The notes beneath the pieces were generated by a model. It searched no databases. It saw nothing but the letters and a program-made list of their open reading frames with translations, and was not told the DNA's origin. Shown here piece after piece: positions 1-11,100 of a DNA stretch of 21,695 nt. The number at the start of each line of letters is the position of its first letter. Position 1 is the first letter of the stretch. The translations under genes were made by a program, and so were the position numbers. Source of the DNA: a virus; the IMG/VR virus record IMGVR_UViG_3300009481_001841, positions 1 through 21,695 of that record, one strand, 5' to 3'.

Positions 1-1
1 G

Positions 2-1072
2 GATGTTGGCGAATCGCTGTTTCGCTCGAACAGGGAGACCTACCTGAATCACAACATGGTTATGTCAACCATGCTGGAGATGGTAGCCCGAAGCAAGCGA
101 CAGGGACTGAAGGTCAAGTCAAGAGACGGTACGAAGACACTCGATGATGACCCATACTTGGAAGGTTCGGAGATTGCCCTTGCACAGGGCGAGGATGTCG
201 AACCACTGGGACTTATGGAGGTAGCACGGGAGACTGGTGCATTCATGGGGCTGGTTGCAGGAGAGCTACAGCGTGGTTCACTCCCACACTCAGTCTATGG
301 TGATGTGCAGTTCCAGCTATCAGGGTTTGCAATCAACACACTCAGACAGGGTGTTGAAACTATTCTTGGTAAGTACCTTCGCTCGATGGAGAAGGCATAC
401 CAGATGATATTTAATATTATCTCTGACCAGTACTTATCGGATTCATTTCAGGCAATTGAAGTATCGGGCATGGACAGAAACAGGAACTACTTTTCTGAGG
501 AAATCACTCCTGAGAAACTAAAGGGTACAGGTATTCCAGAGGTCAATGTGGTTGCACGACTGCCACAGGACGACATGGCGAAGTACTCGATGGCACAGAT
601 TGCACGAGAGGGTGCAACACCACTGCTCTCCGACAGGGCTATCAGGGACAGAATCCTTGCCCTGCAGGATGCAGACCAGATGGACTACGCTATCAAGGAA
701 CAGATGGCCGAAAGGATGCTGCCAGAGGCAGCACTCTGGTCACTGATTCAGGCTGCACAGGAACAGGGACGAGAGGACCTTGTGCAGTTCTACACAGGCG
801 AGCTTATCCGTATACTCATGGAAAAGAACCCTGCGATGCAGCAACAACCACCTATGGGACCCGGTGGTCCTATGGGTCCACCTCCCGGACCTATGGGTCC
901 TCCCCCTATGGGTCCACCTCCTCCCGGTGGTATGGGTGGTCCTCCGGGACTATCTCCGCAAGTCATGCCTGAAGCAATGATGGGCGTACCTCCTCCTGCT
1001 CCGACTCCACCTATGGGGCCACTCGTACCACCCGGCACACCACGACCCGGTGCACAGCAAGGACCGTTATAG
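2..1072 (+). CDS. Portal protein, C-terminal part (5' end cut by window)
   Basis: The frame is open from base 2, and the first ATG at 56 is internal, so this is the last 356 residues of a longer protein. A portal forms the twelve-subunit ring at one capsid vertex through which DNA is packaged and ejected. Support is the segment 'FQLSGFAINTLRQG' followed by a long helical stretch, which is the style of podovirus and siphovirus portal stem/wing regions, and the position upstream of scaffold and capsid genes. From about base 836 the protein becomes a low-complexity tail made of Met-Gly-Pro and Pro-Gly units, continuing nearly to the TAG stop. The next gene starts 4 bases after the stop. Portal identity rests on motif style and gene order; no family search was possible. 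Alternative: another head-tail connector protein. Confidence 0.72.
   Translation, partial: DVGESLFRSNRETYLNHNMVMSTMLEMVARSKRQGLKVKSRDGTKTLDDDPYLEGSEIALAQGEDVEPLGLMEVARETGAFMGLVAGELQRGSLPHSVYGDVQFQLSGFAINTLRQGVETILGKYLRSMEKAYQMIFNIISDQYLSDSFQAIEVSGMDRNRNYFSEEITPEKLKGTGIPEVNVVARLPQDDMAKYSMAQIAREGATPLLSDRAIRDRILALQDADQMDYAIKEQMAERMLPEAALWSLIQAAQEQGREDLVQFYTGELIRILMEKNPAMQQQPPMGPGGPMGPPPGPMGPPPMGPPPPGGMGGPPGLSPQVMPEAMMGVPPPAPTPPMGPLVPPGTPRPGAQQGPL
856..1040 (+). repeat. Met-Gly-Pro / Pro-rich coding repeat in the portal C-terminus
   Basis: Irregular in-frame repeats built on CCTATGGG encode 'PMGPGG', 'PMGPPPGPMGPPPMGPP' and similar units, followed by further Pro/Gly/Ala-rich sequence. The stretch is not a perfect tandem array. 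The protein product would be an extended, flexible tail. It is unclear whether this tail points into the capsid or towards the tail adaptor. Confidence 0.85.
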
Positions 1073-1075
1073 GCT

Positions 1076-4060
1076 ATGGCAAACGAAGCTGAGAATCTCG
1101 TTAACAGTGGGTTGATAGCTCAACTTGCCTATGGTGTGCCACCTGCTGCCGTATCACAGATACTGGAAAGCGGTGGCTCTATTGATGATGCCATGCGTAG
1201 GCTGGAACAGTACGAGGATGAGGCTGAGGAATCAGGGTTTGAGTTGGATTTTGACATTGATGACCTCTATGACCAGTTTGAAACAATTAGCCAGATAAAT
1301 AACACTGCTCCATTTCCTGTTCGTGATGAGGCGGAGGTAGCAGCGATAGTTGATGAAAACCCAGAGCTTCTGGATATGGCAGAACTGGTAGCAGCTACGA
1401 TAGAGAATCCTGATGACCTTGATGAGTTTGAGATGCTTGTCGGTGATATTGATGCTGCAATGAGTAATCTTTCTGATGATGTTGTTGATGAAATACTGGG
1501 AGCAATGGATTCCAAGGATTCCTTTGTTGGCCTTGAAAAAGTTATCACTGATATTGAAACAAGTATTGAGCAAATGGGTTCAATGGGAGAATCACTTAAC
1601 AACTGGGTTGCAGAGGTCGATACTATCTTAAAGCCTTCGATAGTTTTAGAAGCATCAGGATATGAAACACCTGAAACGACAGACCCTGTTAGTACAGGCA
1701 CTGCACCATTAGGTGGATGGGAAGACCCTGAAGATTATGTTCGGTCTCCTTGGATAGACCCCGGTGGAGATATAGGAGTGACAGGAGATAATCAGGAAAT
1801 TTGGGATTCAATGAATCCTGCCCAGCAAAAAGAAATCCTTGAGGTTGGATGGGAAAACTACGACTGGGATAATTTCCGGGAAAACAGAAAAATAGATTTT
1901 GCTGATGCCGATAAGGTTGAACTTCCGCCAACAGCTGAAGAAATGGAAAAGATGCGTAGTGTATACCGACCAGATTGGTATCACGAATTAAATGATATCG
2001 AAAAAGGAAAGTTTGAACAGTATATGTTTGTTGAGTCAGGACTTGAATTTGACGAACATACCGACTGGTATGGAATGATAAACAGAGGAACTTCTCCTGA
2101 CTTAGACCTTTCTCTTACCATGAGCAATTTACACCAGCAATGGAAAAAAGGTGGAAAACTTGATGTAAATGCTGCGATAGCAGCAGCAGAAGAAACCGCT
2201 ACAGGATTTCCCGGCTTCCCTTATGACCCAACAATGGTAGCAGGTACAGGTGGTTCAGGTTATAAGAATGAGTATGACGATGACGGAAAGATTATTTACA
2301 ATCCAAACGTACATGGAAGTGTCACGGATAGTGAAGGTAATAAGCAACCTATACCAGTCACGGGTAATTTCTTTTGGGATTCAGGTAGCGAGTTTAACTT
2401 TGAAACCGGACCAGCCGGACAGGCTGGTTACAACCGAGTAGAAATCCTAGATGCATTGAAACCGTACCTTGCACCAAACTTTGGATACGTTGATTGGTTT
2501 CAATATTTTTCTGAAGCCTATACTGGAAACAGTCAAGGTGAAGGCGGTTATCTCCAGAGTGCATCAGCCTTCGATACAGGCACACGTTCCCCTTGGATGA
2601 AGGGAGCGATTCCAGACGCGATGGGAGAATCATATGGAGAATGGCTTGGCTATGATATTCAGGAAAAGCTATTAGCAATAGAAAATATGCTTGGAGCAGA
2701 GGTTGCAAGTAAAGAAGCAGCAAACTTATTTGCTACTTTGTTTACGGGGATACATGGAACTAATGAACAGGGAAACCATCTATTAGAGCAACTTGATGGA
2801 GTGTCAACTGCATCACAGTTATTCAGAGTTGCTTCAGGTGCACTTCAAGGAAGGATAATAAATCCTAACTGGGACCCAACAGCGGGTGCTCCTCAAGCCC
2901 AATGGTATCAAAGGGGTGACATAGGCAAAGGAAAATCTTGGCTAAATGACATAGCAACTGCAATGCCTGATATTGCTCGATACTTCGGTGCAGAAAAAGG
3001 CGAACCCAAAGATACTGACCCAAGAGGTGCTTATGGAAATCGAGTGCAAAGCTGGACTTGGGACGAAGCGAAATTCCCTTCATTTGAAACACTTTCCCGT
3101 GGATATGACCTTAAATACGGAGGGGCTATTGACCCCAAGTCTGCTTTTGGTCAGGCTTACCTTGCTGATATCCTTGGTCAGCAAAAAAATGAACGAGATA
3201 AGTTTGATAAGGCATTTGGCAATACAAACCCAATGCTGATGGGTTACAGCGATATGCAAGATGCTCTCTTTGAAGATGCTTCTATCGCACGATTCCTTAA
3301 TGATGAAGGCTATCAGGAACAAACTGAACGATATCAGGGTATGCAAGCAGACCACTTATGGCCAGCTGAGGATAGTGCTAAGTGGCCTCAACCAGAAAAA
3401 CTTTATAACCTATCTGGTTGGGAGCAGGATACTGGTTACTACGAACGATATATAAATAACCGTAATGAAGAGGCTGAAAAACTTTATGATAATGCCTTTG
3501 AGCTTGCTGACTTCCTCGCTGATACTGCATGGATGGCAAGAGGTGAAGACTTTGCCAGAGATATAAGTGAAAAGGGTGTAGAACTTACTGAAGGTGCAAT
3601 GGCTTCTCAGGTTTATGAAACTTTTAATTTAAACCCTGATTCACTTGAGGACAGAAGAAAATATGCACAGCTTCAGGTATTTAACCCACTTGTTTATGCA
3701 GCAGGAAGTGACAATTATACTTCTGCTGAAGCAATGATAAAACAGATGGCACTATCTTCGACCTTACCTGTCGGTGCTAATCCATATCAAAGACAATTGC
3801 ATCGTTCAATGATTGACCAAAGGTATGATGAATGGGTAAATTCTAATAACAATCCAAATAGTTTCTTGAAATATTGGTTAGAAAGTGGCAGGATTGTTAG
3901 TACAAGAAGTTCATATTACGAACCAGAAACTGAAGAGGAAAAGACAGACCCTAAGTACTACTGGAATAAATATATACAGGATGAGTTTGGAGATGGACCA
4001 GACCCGATAAAAAGATATAGGTCAGCACCTTCAACAGTAACACCTACACCACCAATTTAA
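1076..4060 (+). CDS. Large acidic putative internal virion protein (994 aa)
   Basis: I do not recognise a full-length family. Residues about 1-185 are strongly acidic and helical, rich in Asp and Glu, and include 'GGSIDDAMRRLEQYEDEAEE'. The rest is a mixed, Trp/Tyr-rich sequence with many soluble-looking segments and no clear signal peptide or membrane span. The C-terminus ends in a Thr/Pro-rich tail. The gene begins 4 bases after the portal stop and is followed by two small genes and the giant 2511-residue gene. Size and place fit a virion-internal or ejected protein, or a portal-associated structural protein. I looked for a lytic transglycosylase signature: 'FVESGLEF' near residue 320 looks superficially similar but lacks the following Ala/Ser-Gly-Gln motifs. 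Function is therefore unknown; virion location is an inference from context. Confidence 0.6.
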   Translation: MANEAENLVNSGLIAQLAYGVPPAAVSQILESGGSIDDAMRRLEQYEDEAEESGFELDFDIDDLYDQFETISQINNTAPFPVRDEAEVAAIVDENPELLDMAELVAATIENPDDLDEFEMLVGDIDAAMSNLSDDVVDEILGAMDSKDSFVGLEKVITDIETSIEQMGSMGESLNNWVAEVDTILKPSIVLEASGYETPETTDPVSTGTAPLGGWEDPEDYVRSPWIDPGGDIGVTGDNQEIWDSMNPAQQKEILEVGWENYDWDNFRENRKIDFADADKVELPPTAEEMEKMRSVYRPDWYHELNDIEKGKFEQYMFVESGLEFDEHTDWYGMINRGTSPDLDLSLTMSNLHQQWKKGGKLDVNAAIAAAEETATGFPGFPYDPTMVAGTGGSGYKNEYDDDGKIIYNPNVHGSVTDSEGNKQPIPVTGNFFWDSGSEFNFETGPAGQAGYNRVEILDALKPYLAPNFGYVDWFQYFSEAYTGNSQGEGGYLQSASAFDTGTRSPWMKGAIPDAMGESYGEWLGYDIQEKLLAIENMLGAEVASKEAANLFATLFTGIHGTNEQGNHLLEQLDGVSTASQLFRVASGALQGRIINPNWDPTAGAPQAQWYQRGDIGKGKSWLNDIATAMPDIARYFGAEKGEPKDTDPRGAYGNRVQSWTWDEAKFPSFETLSRGYDLKYGGAIDPKSAFGQAYLADILGQQKNERDKFDKAFGNTNPMLMGYSDMQDALFEDASIARFLNDEGYQEQTERYQGMQADHLWPAEDSAKWPQPEKLYNLSGWEQDTGYYERYINNRNEEAEKLYDNAFELADFLADTAWMARGEDFARDISEKGVELTEGAMASQVYETFNLNPDSLEDRRKYAQLQVFNPLVYAAGSDNYTSAEAMIKQMALSSTLPVGANPYQRQLHRSMIDQRYDEWVNSNNNPNSFLKYWLESGRIVSTRSSYYEPETEEEKTDPKYYWNKYIQDEFGDGPDPIKRYRSAPSTVTPTPPI

Positions 4061-4084
4061 TGAAGTGTGATAAGGAGAAATATT

Positions 4085-4750
4085 ATGGTTAGTTTTTACG
4101 AAAGTCCATTTGATTACTCAAAATCGTTGAATCCATATGGTACGTTTACTGCACAACAAGCAGCAGATATTCCTGCAGCATCTGATGTAGATTACATGCT
4201 TTCTCCGCTTGACCAGTATCGGCGTGCTCAGGCTGCAAGAATGGGTACGGGGCCTTATCTTGAACAAAGCCCTTGGGCACGAGCAGCAATGGACCGAAGA
4301 TTTGAACCACTCTACGGTTTATATCAGGCTGCAGAACCATCAGGACAATATGCAGCATTTACTGATTTCCTGAGAGACCGACCTAATATAACAGCAGGAA
4401 ATATTACAGCAGCTGCACAGAATGTTGGTCAGTTAACATCAGCACAAAACCCGATACAGTACTCACTCTACTATGGTGGCGAAGGAATATCACCACAGCA
4501 AGCACTTGATAGGCAGCAACGACTAGCGAGAACGCAGATGCTTGCATCAATGGGTTCATCGACAGGCGATGGCCAAACGAATCGTGCTATGTTTAATAGG
4601 ACATTGCAAGCTGCTGCACGGGGAGCAGTTAACCAGATGTACCAGAACTACCTAGCAGGTGGAGAGGGTGATAACTTTGCAACGCAGGGCCCAACTGGAT
4701 TTATGAACTACTACCTCTCACAACGTGGCCTCAGTCCACAGAACGATTAA
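4085..4750 (+). CDS. Hypothetical virion-module protein (221 aa)
   Basis: The ATG at 4085 is preferred because AGGAG at 4073-4077 lies 7 bases upstream. The in-frame GTG at 4067 would add six residues but has no such site. The product is rich in Gln, Tyr, Ala and Gly, with no signal peptide or membrane span. It carries 'SPWARAAMDRRFEPLYGLYQ' (about 62-81) followed by 'AFTDFL' (91-96), a pattern loosely shared with the next protein. A second aromatic patch, 'GFMNYYLSQRGL', lies near the C-terminus. Sitting between two large putative internal virion proteins, it may be a small internal/ejection protein or an assembly partner. No family recognised. Confidence 0.65.
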   Translation: MVSFYESPFDYSKSLNPYGTFTAQQAADIPAASDVDYMLSPLDQYRRAQAARMGTGPYLEQSPWARAAMDRRFEPLYGLYQAAEPSGQYAAFTDFLRDRPNITAGNITAAAQNVGQLTSAQNPIQYSLYYGGEGISPQQALDRQQRLARTQMLASMGSSTGDGQTNRAMFNRTLQAAARGAVNQMYQNYLAGGEGDNFATQGPTGFMNYYLSQRGLSPQND

Positions 4751-4760
4751 AAGGTGAAAC

Positions 4761-5114
4761 ATGGCTAACGGTGACAATCCATTTGCTGACTATCTAGATG
4801 GCGGTTCATCATGGGGTTCACTTCTGCTTGAACAGCTACCACAAGCTGCCTATTTTTCTTCTCCTACTGGGCAGTCTTTTGGTGCAGGAAGCCCTAGGCA
4901 GCAACGATACTTTCAACAGAACTATCAAGATACATTTAATCAGTACATGGGTTCATTGGGCCAGCAGCTGCGAGAAGGCCAAAGTCCTAATCTGTCCTTC
5001 CAGCAGTTCTTGGAACAAGACCCGTGGACATCGAGATACTCACAGTTACCGCAGGCAGCTAGAGGCGTAAATACTGGTATGTATAATCCACGTACACGAC
5101 ATTTGTATTACTAG
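4761..5114 (+). CDS. Hypothetical Gln/Tyr-rich small protein (117 aa)
   Basis: The ATG at 4761 follows AAAAGGTG about 4-8 bases upstream, 10 bases after the preceding stop. The product is rich in Gln, Tyr, Ser and Gly. It has 'RQQRYFQQNYQDTFNQYMG' (about 46-64) and 'SFQQFLEQDPW' (79-89), which loosely match the 'RRFEPLYGLYQ...AFTDFL...SPW' elements of the preceding protein. There are no Cys residues, no membrane span and no signal peptide. The shadow reading frame at 4798-5070 is rejected because this frame has the ribosome site and joins the flanking genes tightly. Likely a small virion component; function unknown. Confidence 0.6.
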   Translation: MANGDNPFADYLDGGSSWGSLLLEQLPQAAYFSSPTGQSFGAGSPRQQRYFQQNYQDTFNQYMGSLGQQLREGQSPNLSFQQFLEQDPWTSRYSQLPQAARGVNTGMYNPRTRHLYY

Positions 5115-5125
5115 ACAGGTAACAT

Positions 5126-8100
5126 ATGACACTTGAAGAAATGCTTCGACAAATACGGGACAAGGGAAGGAAGCCTACCTATGCTCCTGAACCCGGTCCT
5201 CGTGGCGGAATGCTTTCAGAAAAAGCTAGGATAGGACCGTCTTTCATATTCGCTTCTCCAGAATCCGTACAGCCAAATGACCCACAATTTAGACCATTGG
5301 TAGCTTCACCTGTAGATGATTACTATTTTGATATCTACGGCAAAGGGCCAATGGGTGATGTTGATAGACCAGCAGATTTAAGGGCATTACAAGAGCAGGC
5401 TATGCAAAATAATGACCTTGCTCGATACTGGGAACTTGAACAAGCAAGGCAAATGCGTGAGTTTGAAATGAGAAAGGCTCCGCCAACAGAAATCTTTGCT
5501 GAAGATGAATCACAACGGTTAACGTCTTACCCTTATACAGCAACTGAAGTTTTACCTCTTGCTCAAAGAGGTGCAGCAGAGGTAACTGAAGAATTTGTTC
5601 CTATGTTGGCATTAGGTGCTGGTTTGACAAGAGAACAACCAGAAGCGGCTGCGTGGAATTTAATACAATCACTAAGACAAGATGATAAAGCTAAAAAATA
5701 TACAGAAGAAAGATTAGAAACTTTACGGAAACTCCCAACTATTCAACCAAAGTACAATGAGCTTGGAGAAAAAGCAGGAGAGGCATGGGCTGAGGAATGG
5801 GATAAATATCAAAAGTTAAAAGCAGCAGGAAGAACTGAAGAAGCTGTTGCGGTAAGAAATGCAGCCTTTGGAAAATTTAAAGAAGAGTATCCTGAAGTTC
5901 CAGATTTTTATTGGACTGCAGGAGAGATAGCACTTGAAACTGGAGTTTTTCTTGGTTCAAATTTAACAAAAACTGCGATGACGCAATTAGCACTTAGATT
6001 GCCACGGATGGTTGGTGGTGCTGACAAAGTAATTCGTCCATTCATTAGAGCGTTCGGAGAAACTGTAGGTATTCCAGATACTTTAGAAAATGCTTTTACC
6101 AGAGGCATTATAAAATCACTTATTGGAACAACTCGTTATGGTAGAGATGTCTATAGACTTTTAAGCAGAGGAGAAGGAAGAGCCTTCGACCCTGAGCAAC
6201 ACGAAATGCTTCGGGCAAGAAGGGCAGAGTTTAAAGGAATAACCGACCCTCGGCATGCTAGAGAACAAGAATTAACTCGTTTGGGAAAGTCTGAATGGGA
6301 AGGTCAGGATTTAAGAATACAAGGTAGTGTGACTGACACTGGTGTCCCTCGGTATCCTAAAGGACAAGGTGACCCAACAATAAAAAGAGAGCCTCCCATT
6401 ACGCCACCAGAGCAGAAGTCTTTGTATGATGAGTATGCTGAATTTAGAGCTAACACACCACCACCACCTTTGAGTACTCTTGAAGGAGAATATCCAGACA
6501 CCAGAATACTAGCTCAACAGCAGCAAGCATTGGCTGAAGATGCACGACTTGCTGAAGAGGCAAGATTTGCTGAAGAAGCACGACGCGTTGAAGAAGCACT
6601 ATATGACTATAGAGTTCGAGGTAAATCACCAGAACAATTAAGGCTTCAAGAAATTGGTGAGGAACAAAAGATTAGTAAAGAATATGATGATTTTACTAAG
6701 TCTCGTGAAGAAGCAATACCTGCAATGGAAGATAGGGTTGATGCAATTCTAGATGCACTAGATGATACTGATGAAGAAATAATTCAAGCACTATCAAGGG
6801 CAACAGGACGTGAACTTAGAGACCCTGCATATGAAGCAGGGCAATCAGTAGTAGAAGTTAATGTTGAAGCACTTCAGAGGAAGTATCCCGGTTGGTATCA
6901 GGAGTTAACTGATAGAGAGAGACGAGCTAGTAAGACCTATCCTGCAAAGGGAAAGCCGGGGACATTCGATAAATCTTCTTTTCTTATCGTAGGTCCAAGT
7001 AAAACCCCACGATTTAGAGGAAAGGACTTTACTACTGACCCTGCATCATCTTTTGGAACCACTATAGGCAAAAGCGAAAAACTAGGAATGGACCCTGATA
7101 TGCGTGAAGGTGGTCGTCTTTCACCTACTGATGAGCCTTATGGCCCATTGGAATATCGTGAAGAAGGAGGGTCACAGCTTTTACCCGGAACAGAGCCATC
7201 CAAGTTAGTAGCAATTATTACTGAAGATAATAAATTGAGGATGTATTACTCAGCTGATGAAATTAATCTAGGCATGAGAGTACAAGCTCAACCATTAGGT
7301 CCAAGACCTGAAGGCCAACTTTCGGGTGACCTCAGACCTTTAGATGAATTAGGGTATGGAAGGCAACAGGAAGTAGAAGTACCACAAGAGTTAATTGATT
7401 TAATTAGAAAACGCGAAGCATTAAATAGCGAGTTTCAAATTCTAAACTCAGATTTAGAGGAATTAAATGAGTTTTTGTCTGAAGCATTATTCCGTCCAAC
7501 TAGAGGGCAAAAAGGATTAGCACCAACTCCTCAAGAAATTGAACAACTTGATTTCTTAGAGAGGGAAGTTACTAATCTTAAAAGACAAAAACAAAGGCAG
7601 GAACTACTTCTCAAAAGACCACGTACCCCATCAGAATTTTTAAGATTTATTATTGCAGTACGTCATGGTAGAGAAACTGCTCTAGCAAATCCTGAAATGA
7701 TGGCTAGGAGTACTTCTTTTGGTGGTGAAGTTCCTACCCCGTGGACACGAGAGAAAATCGGGCAGGATGTTACAGACCTCTATGGTCCTCCATCACAAGC
7801 CAATGTAGGTACTTATGTAGAACTTAATTTGTGGTCGAAGACTCGAAGAAATACAACTGATGTTCCGGTAAAAGTTCCTTCAGAAGTACTTGATGCTTTT
7901 GAAGAATATCGTATGTTTGAACGGTATATGGTGGAGGAGACAGGAAGACCCGCTTGGAATGATATCCAAGAAGAGTGGTACTACTCTGGTCCCTCTATGA
8001 GTCCAAATCAGTACATGGCTTATACGATGGGTCGTGGAGAAAACCCTTGGTTAATAAGACCAAATGACGAGACAAAAACAATATACCTGCAAAGCAAACG

Positions 8101-11100
8101 ACGTGGTTCAGTAACTGAGGTAACTGACCCGGAGACAGAAGAGACATGGTTTTATAATAAAGCTGAAGATGAAAGATTTCAGGAATACTTTGACTCTGAA
8201 AAAAAGTTTAAATTTAACAGATTACAAAGAATTGAGAATGACTTATTTAAGGCTGAAGAAAGAGTACGTCAATATCAAAGACAAGTTGATAGGTCTGTTC
8301 GTCAAAGAATAACTCCTGAAAGAGTACCTCCTGAACCAGATTTATATGATGAGCCTATCGGACCAATCCCAGCACAATACGATGAGCCTATTGGGCCAAT
8401 CCCGACACAGTACGATGAACCTATTGGTCCTGTGCAAGCACAGTATGATGAACCTGTTGGACCACCAGTCTTTTCATATGAGGGTGGACCACCTGTTGGA
8501 CCACCCACTGCGTATGGAGCAGGACTACCTGAATATGGTCCTAAGCCTCCTGAAGGGTTTTCCCAAAGAAGAAGAGATGATATCCACGATAAAATAACAG
8601 GTGGACTCTGGGCTACTGCTGATAAGGCAGGAAAAGTTTTTGATAGTGCTATGAGAGGTATCGCCCGTGGAGCAGAGCAAGCAGTAACTCAGGCAACAGG
8701 TAAACGTAGGAAGCCAAGTTTCGTAGCTAGCTACGAGAAGATAAAGAACAATGTATTCCGTTTGGAAGGTGGAGCAAAGAAATCACTTGCTGATAGAGAG
8801 ATAGGCATTCGTAATATAGCTCAGAGAGGCTATCGAAATGTTGATAATACTGCTGATATAAAAAAACAGTTCAGGGATTTAGAAAACCAGCTGGCTACTA
8901 AAGCGAATTATAAAGGCAAAGCAAGAGCAACGTGGCGTATTTTACTGCAACAGTTAAGTAGACGTGCTCCTGATATAGATTTTAACGATATGGAAGAGTA
9001 TTCGTATTTGCAAGCAGCAAAAGACGCAATAACAAGAGAAGGTGATGGAAACGTAAAAATTAATATAGCAAGACAAGGCGAAGAAAATAAAATTATTACT
9101 ACAAGGGAAGAAGTAAATGCTGCTATCACTGAATTTACGGAAAAATTTGATACTAATTTAAGAAAAAATGTGGTAGATGGAGTAACAGGAGCAGAAACAG
9201 AAGTATATGTAAATCCAAGAATGCAACTTGATGAAGCACATACAGTAATGAAAGAGCATATAGCAAGTATACGAGAGAATATGGTCTTTACTGGAAGATT
9301 ATCGCGTGGGATTGCAAATGATATGAGTGCTAATTCACCAAGTTTAAATCCACTTTATCAGATTGATGAACAGTCTCAACTTTATGACCCTTTTGTTCAA
9401 ACACAACCATCTCTTGTTGCACCAAAAAGAACAAAATATTACCCGACTCTAAAACGATTGCCATCAAGATTTGATGGTATGAATGACTATCAAAAACTAA
9501 TAGGAATTTCCTCTATAAGAGATACGAATAACAGACTCTTTCTATCTATTATTGATGCTGCACAACTAGACGTTGGTCCTATGGGGATTGCTCGTAGTGT
9601 AAAAAAACTTACTCAAGAAGAAGTTAGTTCATTTACACTAGCTGATTATGAGGAGGCAATAAGAGAAGGTTTAGATATATATGACTATGATGAGATGGGT
9701 CGTTTTCAAAAGATGCGAGAGGGTGAGACTGAATCTGATTTCCTCGTCAGAATCACATCGCGACCTCCTAAGCGACCTACTGAAACCATGACATTCTTTA
9801 GGGACGGAGTAGAGGAAACATGGCAAGTACCGAAGGAGTTAGTTGAGTTGTGGGGTGCAGCTAATCAATTTGGATTTGATGATAAAGCAATGATAGGAGT
9901 TGTAGGTGTTACTAATCTATTTAGGGTATCTGCTACACAGGTAAATCCCACATTTATTAATCGGGCCTTTGCTGCTGATATATGGAACTATATGTCGCAT
10001 GAAGAAAAGACTCCGCTTCATGCTGCTGTTCGTATGGGACATCTAGGTGCTAGCCGTATCGCTTATGAACTTGGTGCAGAGAACACTGTTTATGAAAGAG
10101 TAAGAGATGTTTTTGAGTTACGTGGTGGTTCACAGGAAAAAACAAGAGGTATTGAAACTGCTGGAATAATGGCTGGTAAAACTAGGGCTGCTGAAGCTGG
10201 CAAACCAGTTTCCTTAGACGACAGTGATGCATTAAGGAGATACTTTAGTACTAGTTCGCTAAGAGAAACCGCTGAAGAACAGGGCTATACTGTAGTTACG
10301 AATGAAAAAGATGCTATGGCAATGGTTGGTAAGAGCTTAGGTATAACTTTACGAGCTCCGGTTACAGCTATTAAAGGAGGTTTGGATGCTTTGCAGTGGA
10401 TGGCACGAAAAAATGAGTCAGCAGCAAGGTTATTAACTGCCTATAAAGTTCTTGATAGCGAGGAAGGAGGAACTATTCGTGGTGGATTTGCTATAAAGAC
10501 ACCCTCTTGGGCTAGCAAGTCTTCTATGGAATTAGCTAGAAGTCAAGCAGGTCAGGAAGCAGCAGCCCGTGCTGTTGATATTACTCTTAACTTTGACCGT
10601 GGTGGTACTGCTATTAAGCAAATGAATACGTATATTCCTTTTCTCAATAGCACATTTGAAGGGGCAAAGCATCCTTGGAGGCGTTTGTTTTACGGTCCAA
10701 CAAGAGGAACTACGGCAATGAACCTTGGTTATTTAATGGCAGCAGATACTGCCATTACTGCACACAATATGTCCTACCCTGAATATATGGACATTGATAC
10801 AAAAACTCGATGGGGTTCAATATTCTGGATAACAGGTTATAAAACAGATAGTCAGGGTAATTACATAGAAGATGCAAATGGTAAACGTCAGATTGATGTA
10901 GCTGTATATCTTCCTCGGTTATGGAACTGGGGTGGATTACTTGCAATTAGAACTATCATGCATGAAATGATTTATCAAAATGACCCTTCACAAGAAACAA
11001 ATGCAGAGTTAGTAGACAAACTTACAGGTGATTTACCAACATGGTTAAGACGTACCCAGTACGGAATAAATACTCTTCGTAATGTTACTGAAGACCCGTT

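Noticed and set aside
1267-1701. Antisense reading frame of 144 residues
   Set aside because: It opposes the 994-residue gene, is Ser/Ile-rich from reversed acidic codons, and has no ribosome site or neighbour on that strand.
2000-2100. Lytic transglycosylase in the 994-residue protein ('FVESGLEF')
   Set aside because: The Glu-Ser pair is present, but the downstream Gly/Gln/Met motifs of the SLT family are missing.
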